Position numbers and translations under genes: made by a program. A DNA stretch of 64,000 nt, taken from assembly GCF_003122205.1 (NCBI RefSeq), contig NZ_QEYE01000013.1:42648-106647 (forward strand), given 5' to 3'. This stretch comes from Maritimibacter sp. 55A14. GTDB taxonomy: Bacteria; Pseudomonadota; Alphaproteobacteria; Rhodobacterales; Rhodobacteraceae. Positions 44,513 to 52,286 of the stretch are shown here, one piece after another. Each line of letters opens with the position of its first letter. Position 1 is the stretch's first letter. The notes beneath the pieces were generated by a model, which saw only the letters and a list, made by a program, of their open reading frames with translations, was not told the origin of the DNA and did no database searches.

Positions 44513-44543
44513 CTCCATCTTTCCGAAAATACTCCCGCCGGAG
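44513..44543 (-). repeat. Dispersed 3'-end repeat, copy downstream of the PLP decarboxylase
   Basis: On the minus strand CCTCCGGCGGGAGTATTTTC followed by GGAAAGATGGAG. It lies 35 bp past the stop of the minus-strand decarboxylase gene and in that gene's orientation, facing the copy at 44463-44493. Confidence 0.75.
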
Positions 44544-44577
44544 GCGGTCTCCGGGGGGACACCGGGCGCGCGGGCGG

Positions 44578-46017
44578 TCAGGCAAGCTCCGCGCCCAGCC
44601 GCAGGATGTCGCCCGCCAGTGCGTCCATGTCCGCCATGCGGGTCCGGTGGTTGGTCAGATTCACCCGGATCGCGAGCCGTCCGCCGATCCGGGTGGTCGA
44701 GGGCACCGCCAGCCCGCGTTCCTGGAGGGCCAGCACGATGGCGGTGTTGAGCGCCTCCGCGGCGGTCTCGTCCGGCGCGCGGTAGCGCAGGCAGACGATG
44801 TTGAGCGGCGCGGGGGCCATCAGTTCCAGGTCCGGCGCGGCCTCGACCAGCCGGGCCAGATGTGCGGCCTGCGCGCAATTGGCCGCGATGCAAGCGCCGA
44901 GCCGCGCCGGGCCGAAGCGCAGCATCTGGTACCAGACCCGGAGCGCGCGGAAGCCGCGCGAGAGTTCCGGTCCGAATTCGGTGAACCAGGGATCGCCCGC
45001 GGCCGGGCCGCGCTCGGCGCCCGCCAGGTAGTCGGGCCGGTCGGCAAAGGCGTGGCGGAGTGCGCCTGCGTCGCGTATCAGGATCATCCCCGCGTCATAG
45101 GTCACGTGGAGCCATTTGTGGAAGTCGAAGGCGATGCTGTCCGCGCGTTCGATGCCCGCCAGCCGGGGCGCAAGCGTTGGGGCCAGCCGCGCCATCGCCC
45201 CGAAGGCGCCATCGACATGGAACCAGAGCCCTTCGGCGGCGGCGATCCCCGCGAGCCGGTCCAGCGGGTCGATCGCGCCGGTGTTCACGCTGCCGGCGGT
45301 GCCGATCAGCGCAAGCGGCGCGATGCCCGCCGCGCGGTCCGCCGCGATCATCGCCTCCAGCCGGTCGGTGCGGATGCGAAACTCCCCGTCCACCGGCACG
45401 CGCCGGAGCACCCCGCGCCCGAGGCCCAGGATGTCGAAAGCCCGCGCCACGCAGCCATGCGCCTCCTGCGAGGCATAGGCTGCCACCGGGCCGGGCAGGG
45501 CGGCCAGCCCGCCGTCGCGCAGCGCCGTGCCGCCGTGGCGGGTCAGCGCGGCCTTCATCGCCAGCAGCGTGGCCATCGACGTGCCCGAGACCATCAACCC
45601 GCCCGCCCCGGCGGGGAAATCGAATATCTGCCGCCACCAGCCGATCACCTGGCGCTCGACATAGACGGCGGCGTGTTCGCGGCCACCCAGATTGGCGTCG
45701 AGCGCGGCCTCGAACATGGCCGGGATCAGCGCCTCGGGTGTGCCCGCGCCATGCACCCAGCCGTGAAAACGCGGATGCAGGTTGCCCAGGTCATGGGCGG
45801 CGATCTCCCCGACCATGCGGGAGATCAGCTCAGGTGTATCGGAGGGTGCGTCGGGTAGCGGGGCGGAAAGCGCCTCCTTCACAGGCTCCGGAACGGGCTG
45901 CCAGACGGGGCGCGCCGCGCGGCCCTCGACATGGTCGAGCGCGGCGTCGAGCGCGGCATGGGCGTCGCGCCGGAAGGCGGCCCAGTCCTCGGGGTCGAGC
46001 GTGCTGCGGTCGTTCAT
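44578..46017 (-). CDS. PLP-dependent decarboxylase, aromatic-L-amino-acid/glutamate group II
   Basis: 479 residues, group II PLP decarboxylase fold. The cofactor lysine lies in FDFHKWLHVTYDAG, preceded by WFHVDGAFGAMARL (the Asp that pairs with the PLP ring) and GLMVSGTSMATLLAM (phosphate loop). Substrates in this family include aromatic amino acids, glutamate and diaminobutyrate; the residues visible do not settle which. The start is put at MNDRSTLDPEDWAAFRRDAH, which has the family's N-terminal helix. It is followed by facing dispersed repeats and converges on xseA. Confidence 0.88.
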   Translation of the reverse strand: MNDRSTLDPEDWAAFRRDAHAALDAALDHVEGRAARPVWQPVPEPVKEALSAPLPDAPSDTPELISRMVGEIAAHDLGNLHPRFHGWVHGAGTPEALIPAMFEAALDANLGGREHAAVYVERQVIGWWRQIFDFPAGAGGLMVSGTSMATLLAMKAALTRHGGTALRDGGLAALPGPVAAYASQEAHGCVARAFDILGLGRGVLRRVPVDGEFRIRTDRLEAMIAADRAAGIAPLALIGTAGSVNTGAIDPLDRLAGIAAAEGLWFHVDGAFGAMARLAPTLAPRLAGIERADSIAFDFHKWLHVTYDAGMILIRDAGALRHAFADRPDYLAGAERGPAAGDPWFTEFGPELSRGFRALRVWYQMLRFGPARLGACIAANCAQAAHLARLVEAAPDLELMAPAPLNIVCLRYRAPDETAAEALNTAIVLALQERGLAVPSTTRIGGRLAIRVNLTNHRTRMADMDALAGDILRLGAELA

Positions 46018-46145
46018 GGCATTCTCCGTCTGGCGCCCTCTGGCTTGCGCGCCAGTTTGCAGCCCCGGCGCGCCCGCGCAAGCGCGATGCTTGACCGGAA
46101 CCGCGGGCGCGATAGCTTCTGCACCGTTTGCAAGGTGCTCCGCCG

Positions 46146-46366
46146 ATGTGCCGCATCCTCGCCCTGACGGCATTCCTTTTCGCCCTGCCGGGCCTGCCGG
46201 CGGTGGGGCGGAGGTGCAGGCGTTCCGCGCGCTGAATTGCGGGCCCGCCCTGTCGATGACCGGGATCACACCGGTGCGCGGGCCGCAGGCGCATCCTTGC
46301 CGTGCCTGGCTGCGCGAGGCGCATGACTTCACGCCGGGCTGGAACGGAGCGGGGCGGCCGCGTTAG
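46146..46366 (+). pseudogene. Frameshifted small secreted protein
   Basis: The 358-bp gap between the decarboxylase and thpR contains an ATG (46146) opening a signal-peptide-like MCRILALTAFLFALPGLPA, but the frame stops at 46235. In the neighbouring frame, directly after the signal peptide, a coherent stretch EVQAFRALNCGPALSMTG continues through HPCRAWLREAHDFTPGWNG to a TAG at 46364-46366. A one-base indel near the G-run at about 46203 would join them into a ~73-residue exported protein with two cysteines. It is either a recent pseudogene or a sequencing error. No family is recognised. Confidence 0.4.
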
Positions 46367-46375
46367 TCTGCGGTC

Positions 46376-46918
46376 ATGATACGCGCCTTCGTTGCCATCG
46401 CCCTGCCTGAAGAGGTGCTCGACCGGCTGGCCGCCGTGCAGTCGGAATTGCCGCTGGCGCGCGTCGCGGCGCGCGAGACGCTGCATCTGACGCTGGCGTT
46501 TCTGGGCCAGGTGCCCGAGCCCGACCTGGAGGACGCCCACCGCGCCTTCTCCGAAATCGAAGCGCCGGAATTCGATCTCAGGCTCTCGGGCGTCGGGGTC
46601 TTCGGCGCGGACCCGCCGCGGTCGATCCATGCCGGATTGGCGGAGAGCGCGGCACTCAGGCAATTGCAGGGCAAGGTCATGCGCGCGGCGCGGGCGGCCG
46701 GGCTGCGCCCGCCGGCGCGCAAGTTCGTGCCGCATGTCACCCTGGCCCGTCCTCGCCCGGCAGAGATCGACCCGCCGCGGCTGGAAAAGGCGCTCGCCGA
46801 TCTGATGGGACTGGACGGGCCGGCCTTCGCGGTGCACGATTTTCGGCTCTACCGGTCCGATCTCTCCAAATCCGGTGCCCATCACGCCGAGCTTGCGCGC
46901 TACCCGCTGGCGGGCTGA
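46376..46918 (+). CDS. thpR: RNA 2',3'-cyclic phosphodiesterase (2'-5' RNA ligase family)
   Basis: 180 residues, 2H phosphoesterase. Both catalytic HxT motifs are visible: H37-L-T39-L and H120-V-T122-L. The N-terminal IRAFVAIALPEEVLDRLA is typical of ThpR/LigT. It opens 2',3'-cyclic phosphates at RNA ends and can join 2'-5' linkages. The stop is 10 bp before the convergent dehydratase-like gene. A Hen1-type RNA-end methyltransferase gene lies 2.4 kb downstream, a loose functional parallel rather than an operon. Confidence 0.92.
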   Translation: MIRAFVAIALPEEVLDRLAAVQSELPLARVAARETLHLTLAFLGQVPEPDLEDAHRAFSEIEAPEFDLRLSGVGVFGADPPRSIHAGLAESAALRQLQGKVMRAARAAGLRPPARKFVPHVTLARPRPAEIDPPRLEKALADLMGLDGPAFAVHDFRLYRSDLSKSGAHHAELARYPLAG

Positions 46919-46928
46919 GCCGCCGCAC

Positions 46929-47912
46929 TCACGCCGGGACCGGCGTGCCGCCGCGCAGAACCTCCACCGCCCAGCCGGTGTCGATGTTGCCGCCCGAGAG
47001 GATGACGCCCGTCTTGCGCCCCTGCATCCGGCCGCGTTCCTGCATCAGCCCGGCCAGCGCCGCGGCCCCCGCTCCCTCGGTCAGGTTGTGGGTGTCGCGG
47101 AAATAGACGCGGATCGCCTCGGCCACCTCGTCGTCGCTGACCGCGAGGATCCGCGCAGCACCCGCGGCGTAGATGTCATAGGCCGCCCGCACCGGAACCC
47201 GCACTGCCATGCCATCGGCGAAGGTGCGCGCGCTGGGCGTTTCCACCAGATGCCCCGCCGCGACCGACAGAAGGGCGCATTGCGCGGCCTCGCTGACCAC
47301 GCCCACGACTTCGGTCTTCAGCCCCAGCGCGTCGCGCGCGGTGATCACCCCGCAGATGCCCGAGCCGCAGCCGATCGGCACATAGACCGTGTCGAGATCG
47401 GGACAGGCGGTGAGAAACTCCAGCGCATAGGTGGCCACGCCGCGCACCAATTCCCGGTGATAGGGCGGTACCATGAAGAGCCCCTCGGCCTCGGCCAGCC
47501 GGGCGGCTTCCAGACGGGCCTCGTCGAAATCCGCGCCATGCTCCACCAGTTCCGCGCCAAAGGCGCGCATCGCCGCATTCTTCTCCACCGAGTTGCCGAG
47601 CGGCACGACGATCTTGGCGACCAGCCCGGCCGCGGTGGCGGCGCGGGCCTGGCTCTGACCGTGGTTGCCTCGGGTGGCCGAGACCACGCCGGGCGCCTCG
47701 GGATGGGCGCGTCTGAGCCAGTCGATGAAGGTGATCCCGCCGCGCACCTTGAAGGCCCCGGTGGGGCCGTGGTTCTCATGCTTGACCCAGACCTCGGCCC
47801 CCAGCCGCGCCGAAAGCGTGGGCCAGCGGTATTGCGGGGTCGGCGACATCTGGGCATGGACGAGCCGGGCGGCGTCCTGAAGCTCGCCGCGGGAGAAGAT
47901 GGGACGGGTCAT
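46929..47912 (-). CDS. Threonine/serine dehydratase-like PLP enzyme
   Basis: 327 residues, fold type II. The PLP lysine is Lys55 in GPTGAFKVRGG; the asparagine-bearing SATRGNHGQSQA loop and the phosphate-binding VPIGCGSGICG follow; SGGNIDTG is near the C-terminus. There is no regulatory ACT domain, so it is a catabolic-type threonine or hydroxy-amino-acid dehydratase. The ATG at 47910-47912 has a GAGG site close by; a second ATG lies 18 bp upstream. It is divergent from the toxin-antitoxin pair over 198 bp. Confidence 0.88.
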   Translation of the reverse strand: MTRPIFSRGELQDAARLVHAQMSPTPQYRWPTLSARLGAEVWVKHENHGPTGAFKVRGGITFIDWLRRAHPEAPGVVSATRGNHGQSQARAATAAGLVAKIVVPLGNSVEKNAAMRAFGAELVEHGADFDEARLEAARLAEAEGLFMVPPYHRELVRGVATYALEFLTACPDLDTVYVPIGCGSGICGVITARDALGLKTEVVGVVSEAAQCALLSVAAGHLVETPSARTFADGMAVRVPVRAAYDIYAAGAARILAVSDDEVAEAIRVYFRDTHNLTEGAGAAALAGLMQERGRMQGRKTGVILSGGNIDTGWAVEVLRGGTPVPA

Positions 47913-48062
47913 GGGGGCCTCGCATCGCATTGCACTGGAACGCGCGCAGTATAGCGGCCCCGGCGCGGCGCGAAAGCGGGGGTGCGCGGGCCGGTACATG
48001 GGAATTTCGCGGCTTCGCGTCAGAATGCGCTGGGCCGGGTGGGACCGGCTCTGTGGTCTATA

Positions 48063-48095
48063 TTGCTTTCATGGGAAAGAAACACTATATTTCTT
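48063..48095 (+). promoter_or_regulatory. Promoter and operator of the Xre-RES pair
   Basis: A -35 TTGCTT (48063-48068) and -10 TATATT (48086-48091) have a 17-bp spacer. An inverted repeat AAGAAA (48077-48082) / TTTCTT (48090-48095) overlaps the -10 element, and a second pair, TTTCA (48067-48071) / TGAAA (48099-48103), surrounds it almost symmetrically. This is the arrangement expected for autorepression by an Xre-type antitoxin. Confidence 0.6.
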
Positions 48096-48110
48096 GCGTG
48101 AAAGGGGCGC

Positions 48111-48494
48111 ATGATGAAAAACCTTGCCACCAAGCTGCCGGATGTCAGCCACGATCCGGGTCGCGTCATGGCCAAGGCCGCCTTCAATGCCGGGCGCGAG
48201 CTTGGGCTCACGCAGCGCGAGATCGCCGCGGCGATCGGGGTGAGCGAGGCCACGGTCTCGCGTATGCGCGATGGCGGCTACGCGCTGGCCGGCAAACCTT
48301 ATGAACTGGCGGTCTGCCTGGTACGCGTCTTCCGGTCGCTCGACGCCATCGCGGGGGGCGATCCGGACACGATCCGGGGATGGATGAGGCATGACAACGC
48401 CGATCTGAACGGCGTGCCGCGCGCGCTGATCGCGACGGCGCCTGGGCTGGTGTCGGTGATGGCCTATCTCGATGCCGCCCGTGCCCCGACCTGA
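48111..48494 (+). CDS. Xre/MbcA/ParS-family antitoxin
   Basis: 127 residues. An N-terminal helix-turn-helix (ELGLTQREIAAAIGVSEATVSRM, about residues 31-53) is followed by a toxin-binding region with LVRVFRSLDAIAGGDPDTIRGWM, typical of the Xre/MbcA/ParS antitoxins. It should neutralise the downstream RES toxin and repress its own promoter. The ATG at 48111 has an AAAGGGGCGC site; ATG 48114 is equally possible. Its last 23 bp overlap the toxin gene. Confidence 0.88.
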   Translation: MMKNLATKLPDVSHDPGRVMAKAAFNAGRELGLTQREIAAAIGVSEATVSRMRDGGYALAGKPYELAVCLVRVFRSLDAIAGGDPDTIRGWMRHDNADLNGVPRALIATAPGLVSVMAYLDAARAPT

Positions 48495-49200
48495 ACTGCC
48501 CTGCGGACCCTATCGCGGCAACCTCTGGCGCATGATCGAGGGCCAGTCGAAGCTCTCGACCATGCGTATCGTGGACACCAATGCCGAACAGGACCTGCTG
48601 GAACATCTGCTCGAGGAGGCCAAGCCGCCGGTTCCCGTGCCGTGCCGGCACCTCGACTACCGCCTCTGGTCGCCCTTCCGCTATGGCCGCTATCCGCGCG
48701 ACTCGCGCTTCCGGCGGGCCGGGCAGACGCCGGGGGTCTGGTATGGCGCCGAACATGTGCTGACCGCGATGATCGAGGCGGCCTGGGGCGCGCTGCGCTT
48801 CTTCGCGGCCTCGCCCGGAACGCCGATGCCGCGCCGCCCGGTGGAACACACCGCCGTGCAGGCCGATATCAGGACGCCGCGCGCGCTCGACCTGACGGCG
48901 CCGGAGATGTCCGGTCAGGGGTGCTGGACCGACCCGGAGGACTATGCCGACTGCCTGGCGGTCGCCGAGCGCCTTCACGCAGAGGAGGGCGGGGCGATCC
49001 GCTATGCCTCGGTGCGCGACCCGCTGCACCGCGCCAATGTGGCGGTGCTTGACTGCGCTGCCTTCGCCCAGCCCGCGCCGATCGCGTTGCAGACCTGGCA
49101 CCTGCTGCTCAGCCCCGTCTCTGTGCGCGCGCATTGCGAGACGCTGCGCCAGCGCCACATGTTCCGGGTGGGGGAGACCGGGCTGATTGCCGCCGACTGA
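48472..49200 (+). CDS. RES-domain toxin (NAD phosphorylase family)
   Basis: 242 residues with the RES pattern: an early Arg in YRGNLWRMIEG, FRRAGQTPGVWYGAEHVLTA, and the late GAIRYASVRDP motif that carries the Ser. RES toxins in Xre-RES pairs degrade NAD by phosphorolysis and stop growth. The start overlaps the antitoxin 3' end by 23 bp in a different frame, so translation is probably coupled. At 242 residues it is longer than minimal RES toxins (about 160) because of N-terminal and linker segments. Confidence 0.87.
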   Translation: MPPVPRPELPCGPYRGNLWRMIEGQSKLSTMRIVDTNAEQDLLEHLLEEAKPPVPVPCRHLDYRLWSPFRYGRYPRDSRFRRAGQTPGVWYGAEHVLTAMIEAAWGALRFFAASPGTPMPRRPVEHTAVQADIRTPRALDLTAPEMSGQGCWTDPEDYADCLAVAERLHAEEGGAIRYASVRDPLHRANVAVLDCAAFAQPAPIALQTWHLLLSPVSVRAHCETLRQRHMFRVGETGLIAAD

Positions 49201-49308
49201 CCGGGGGTCTTGCGGCGCGGCGCGCGGGGACGCATATGATCTGGCCATGCTGCCGCACCTCTCTTCTGCCTTGCGCCCGCATCGCGCCGCCCCGGCACGT
49301 TGGCCGGC

Positions 49309-49911
49309 ATGACGACCCATCTGCATGCCGAACGCCTGGCCGCGGTGCGTGCGGCACTCGCCGCGGCGGGCGCGCGCCGGGTGCTCGACCTGGGCTGCGG
49401 ACGGGGCGATCTGCTTTTCCCGCTGGCCGAAAGCGGCGCGGTCGCGCAGATCACCGGGCTGGAGCCGTCCCCAACGGCGCGCGGCGCGCTCCGCGCGCGG
49501 CTGGCGCGTAGCAGCCCGCAGGCGCAGCGCCGCGTCACGCTGCTGGCGGGGTCCGCGCTGGACCTGCCGCCGGGGCTGGAGGGCCATGACGCGGCCGTTC
49601 TGGTCGAGGTCATCGAACATCTTCCGCCGGAGCGGCTGTCGCAACTCGAGCAATCCGTATTCCGCCGCCTGTCTCCGCCGCTCGTCGTGCTGACCACCCC
49701 GAATGCGGAGTTCAACGCGCTGCTCGGCGTGCCCGCCCACCGCCGCCGTCACCCCGATCACCGTTTTGAGTGGGACCGCTTAAAATTTCGCACCTGGGCG
49801 CGGGGCGTGGCGGGGCGGATGGGCTACGACGTGGGCTTTCGCGACATCGGCGGCGCGCATCCCGACTTCGGCGGCGCCAGCCAGATGGCGGTCTTCGCGC
49901 GCGGGGGTTGA
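49309..49911 (+). CDS. Hen1-like RNA 3'-end 2'-O-methyltransferase, stand-alone
   Basis: 200 residues. The SAM-binding motif is VLDLGCGRGDLL (about 25-36). The Hen1 metal-site pattern is present: E100-V-I-E103-H104 and a later His151 in RHPDHRFEWDRLKF, together with LTTPNAEFN. In plants and in bacterial Pnkp/Hen1 these residues bind the divalent ion needed to methylate the 2'-OH of RNA 3' ends. The N-terminal domain of bacterial Hen1 and the Pnkp partner are absent, so this is the catalytic domain alone. It lies between the RES toxin and tRNA-Cys. The fold and motif call is firm, the RNA target unknown. Confidence 0.82.
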   Translation: MTTHLHAERLAAVRAALAAAGARRVLDLGCGRGDLLFPLAESGAVAQITGLEPSPTARGALRARLARSSPQAQRRVTLLAGSALDLPPGLEGHDAAVLVEVIEHLPPERLSQLEQSVFRRLSPPLVVLTTPNAEFNALLGVPAHRRRHPDHRFEWDRLKFRTWARGVAGRMGYDVGFRDIGGAHPDFGGASQMAVFARGG

Positions 49912-49944
49912 TGCCGGGCGAAGAAGGTGGGGATTTCGGAGTGA

Positions 49945-50018
49945 TGGAGGCGAGTACCGGAATCGAACCGGTGTACACGGATTTGCAATCCGCTGCGTCA
50001 CCACTCCGCCAACTCGCC
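49945..50018 (-). tRNA. tRNA-Cys (GCA)
   Basis: On the minus strand a complete cloverleaf: acceptor arms GGCGAGT (50018-50012) and ACTCGCC (49955-49949), anticodon loop TTGCAAA with anticodon GCA, the T-loop GGTTCGATTCC, discriminator U (expected for Cys) and an encoded CCA at 49947-49945. Confidence 0.97.
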
Positions 50019-50151
50019 GCCGTGGTGGGGCCCCTCATACCAAGGCTCCGGGGGGCGTGCAAGCGGGCATCGGCCGATGGCGAGTTGCCGTGCCCGGCAA
50101 TCTGTGGCAAGAGTGAGCGCGATCCGATGCAGACAATTGGCGAGCCTTTTC

Positions 50152-50805
50152 ATGACAGATTACGCTGCCCGACGTACGGCCATGGTCGATGGTCATATCC
50201 GGCCTTCGGACGTGACCAAGTTCCCCATCATCGACGCGCTGCTCGACGTCCCGCGTGAGCGTTTCGTGCCGGCCGGCCAACGTGACGTCGCCTATATGGG
50301 CGACCATGTCGATCTGGGTGGCGGGCGCGTCGTTCTGGATGCGCGCATTCTGGCCAAGATGCTGGACACGCTGAATATTCAGGCCAACGAGCTGGTGCTC
50401 GATATCGGCGCGGCGCTGGGCTATTCGGCCGCGGTGATCGGCCGGCTGGCCGAGGCCGTCGTCGCGCTGGAGGAGGACGCAACCATGGCCACCGAGGCCG
50501 AGGGCGCGCTCAGCGACGAAGGCGCCGACAACGTGGCCGTGATCGTCGGCCCACTGGCCGAGGGCGCCGCCAAGCACGGCCCCTATGACGTGATCCTGCT
50601 GGAAGGCGCGGTGGAGCAGGTGCCTGACTCGATCCTCGACCAGCTCAAGGAAGGTGGCCGGATCGGCGCGATCTTCATGGAGGGCGCTCTGGGCCGTGCG
50701 CGCTTCGGCATCAAGAGCGGCGGCCGGGTGAGCTGGCGCTTCGCCTTCAACGCGACGGCGCCGCTGCTGCCGGGTTTCGCGGCGGAGCGCGCCTTCGAAC
50801 TCTGA
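50152..50805 (+). CDS. Protein-L-isoaspartate O-methyltransferase-like protein
   Basis: 217 residues of the PCMT fold: [30 protein letters not shown] at the N-terminus, the SAM-binding [19 protein letters not shown] and [21 protein letters not shown]. The canonical PCMT motif GTGSGYQ is replaced by GAALGYS, as in the Rhodobacterales branch next to tolC, so the activity on isoaspartate is not certain. The ATG at 50152 gives the conserved [16 protein letters not shown]. It is followed by the TolC gene after 45 bp and probably forms a unit with it. Confidence 0.85.
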   Translation: MTDYAARRTAMVDGHIRPSDVTKFPIIDALLDVPRERFVPAGQRDVAYMGDHVDLGGGRVVLDARILAKMLDTLNIQANELVLDIGAALGYSAAVIGRLAEAVVALEEDATMATEAEGALSDEGADNVAVIVGPLAEGAAKHGPYDVILLEGAVEQVPDSILDQLKEGGRIGAIFMEGALGRARFGIKSGGRVSWRFAFNATAPLLPGFAAERAFEL

Positions 50806-50850
50806 ACGCGGCGAATGGTTATTTCAGTGATTCATTCAGTCGGGGATCGC

Positions 50851-52215
50851 ATGGCGCAGAGAAGTTTCCGGTCGGTTTTCCTGGCGCTGGCGCTTGCCGC
50901 CGCGCCGGTCCAGGCGGCGGTGGCCGACACACTTTCAGATGTTCTGGTAACCGCCTATCGCAACAGCAATCTTCTGGCGGCAAACCGGGCGGTGCTGCGC
51001 GCCCGCGACGAGGGCGTCGCGCAGGCGCTGTCACGGCTGCGTCCGGCGCTGAGCGCGTCCTCCCGCCTGACCGATTCCGACGAGGTTGGCCTCGACAACA
51101 CGATCGGGCTGACGCTCGACCTGCTGGTCTTCGATTTCGGACGCACACGGCTGGGCGTCGCATCGGCAAAGGAAACCGTCCTGGCGGCGCGCTATGCGCT
51201 GGTCGATGCCGAACAGGAAGTGCTGCTCGACGCGGTCACTGCCTATATGGACATGCGCCGCGAGCGCCAGACCGTGGCGCTGGCGGAAAACAGCTTGCGG
51301 CTCAATCAGCAGGAATTGCGCGCCGCACGCGACCGGTTCGAGGTGGGCGAGATCACCCGCACCGATGTCAGCCAGGCCGAGGCCGCCGTGGCCGAGGCGC
51401 AGAGCACGCTCGCCGCCTCGCGCGGCCAGCTCGAGATTGCGCGCACGCTCTTCAACCTTGCCGTAGGGGTCTATCCCGGCGATCTCCAGGTCGCTCCGCC
51501 GATGCCCGAGATCCCCGGCAATCTGGAGGCCGCGACCCGGATCGGCGTGCAGACCCATCCGACCATACGCCAGGCGCAGCATCTGGTGCGCGCGGCGGAT
51601 CTGAATGTAGAGGGCGCCCGCGCCGCCATGCGGCCGCGGCTCGACCTTCAGGGCACGGTCAGCCGCTCCGAGGACCGCGATTTCGATGGCGGGCGCAATG
51701 ACGCCACGGCGTCGCTCAACCTCAACGTGCCGATCTACCAGGGCGGGCAGCTTCGCTCGATCCTGCGCGAAAACATCGCCAATTCCGAGGAATCCCGCGC
51801 CAACCTGCTCCAGAACACGCTGTTGATCGAGGATGAAGTGACCCGTGCCTGGGCGCAACTTCAGGTTGCTCGGGCTTCGATCGCCGCCCGGCGCCAGCAG
51901 ATCCGCGCGGAGGAACTGGCCTTCGAGGGGGTGCGCGAGGAAGCCAAGCTGGGCGCGCGCACCACGCTCGATGTGCTCGACGCGGAACAGGATCTGCTGG
52001 AGGCGCGCAACAACCTGGTGGGTGCGCAGCGCGATGAATACGTGGCGGTCTACACGCTGCTCTCAGCGATGGGCCTGCTGACGGTGGAGCATCTGGGCCT
52101 CAGCATCGAGGGCTACGACCCCACGGTGAACTACAACAAGGTGCGCAATGCGCCCGCGCGATCGGTGCGAGGCGACCGGCTGGACCGTGTCATCAAAAGG
52201 ACAGGCGGTAACTAG
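50851..52215 (+). CDS. tolC: TolC-family outer membrane efflux protein
   Basis: 454 residues. The signal peptide is SVFLALALAAAPVQAAVA; two repeats of outer-membrane-factor type follow, with long coiled-coil helices (AENSLRLNQQELRAARDRFE, VGEITRTDVSQAEAAVAEA; later GARTTLDVLDAEQDLLEARN). It should trimerise to form the exit duct of type I secretion or tripartite efflux. No inner-membrane partner is adjacent. The ATG at 50851 precedes the signal peptide; an upstream GTG would extend it into non-signal sequence. Confidence 0.92.
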   Translation: MAQRSFRSVFLALALAAAPVQAAVADTLSDVLVTAYRNSNLLAANRAVLRARDEGVAQALSRLRPALSASSRLTDSDEVGLDNTIGLTLDLLVFDFGRTRLGVASAKETVLAARYALVDAEQEVLLDAVTAYMDMRRERQTVALAENSLRLNQQELRAARDRFEVGEITRTDVSQAEAAVAEAQSTLAASRGQLEIARTLFNLAVGVYPGDLQVAPPMPEIPGNLEAATRIGVQTHPTIRQAQHLVRAADLNVEGARAAMRPRLDLQGTVSRSEDRDFDGGRNDATASLNLNVPIYQGGQLRSILRENIANSEESRANLLQNTLLIEDEVTRAWAQLQVARASIAARRQQIRAEELAFEGVREEAKLGARTTLDVLDAEQDLLEARNNLVGAQRDEYVAVYTLLSAMGLLTVEHLGLSIEGYDPTVNYNKVRNAPARSVRGDRLDRVIKRTGGN

Positions 52216-52286
52216 GTTTCATTCAACCCGTTGTGCGCAGGCCGGGCTGGGGCTAGACTTTCGCCCAAAAGATGTACGAGGTTGCG

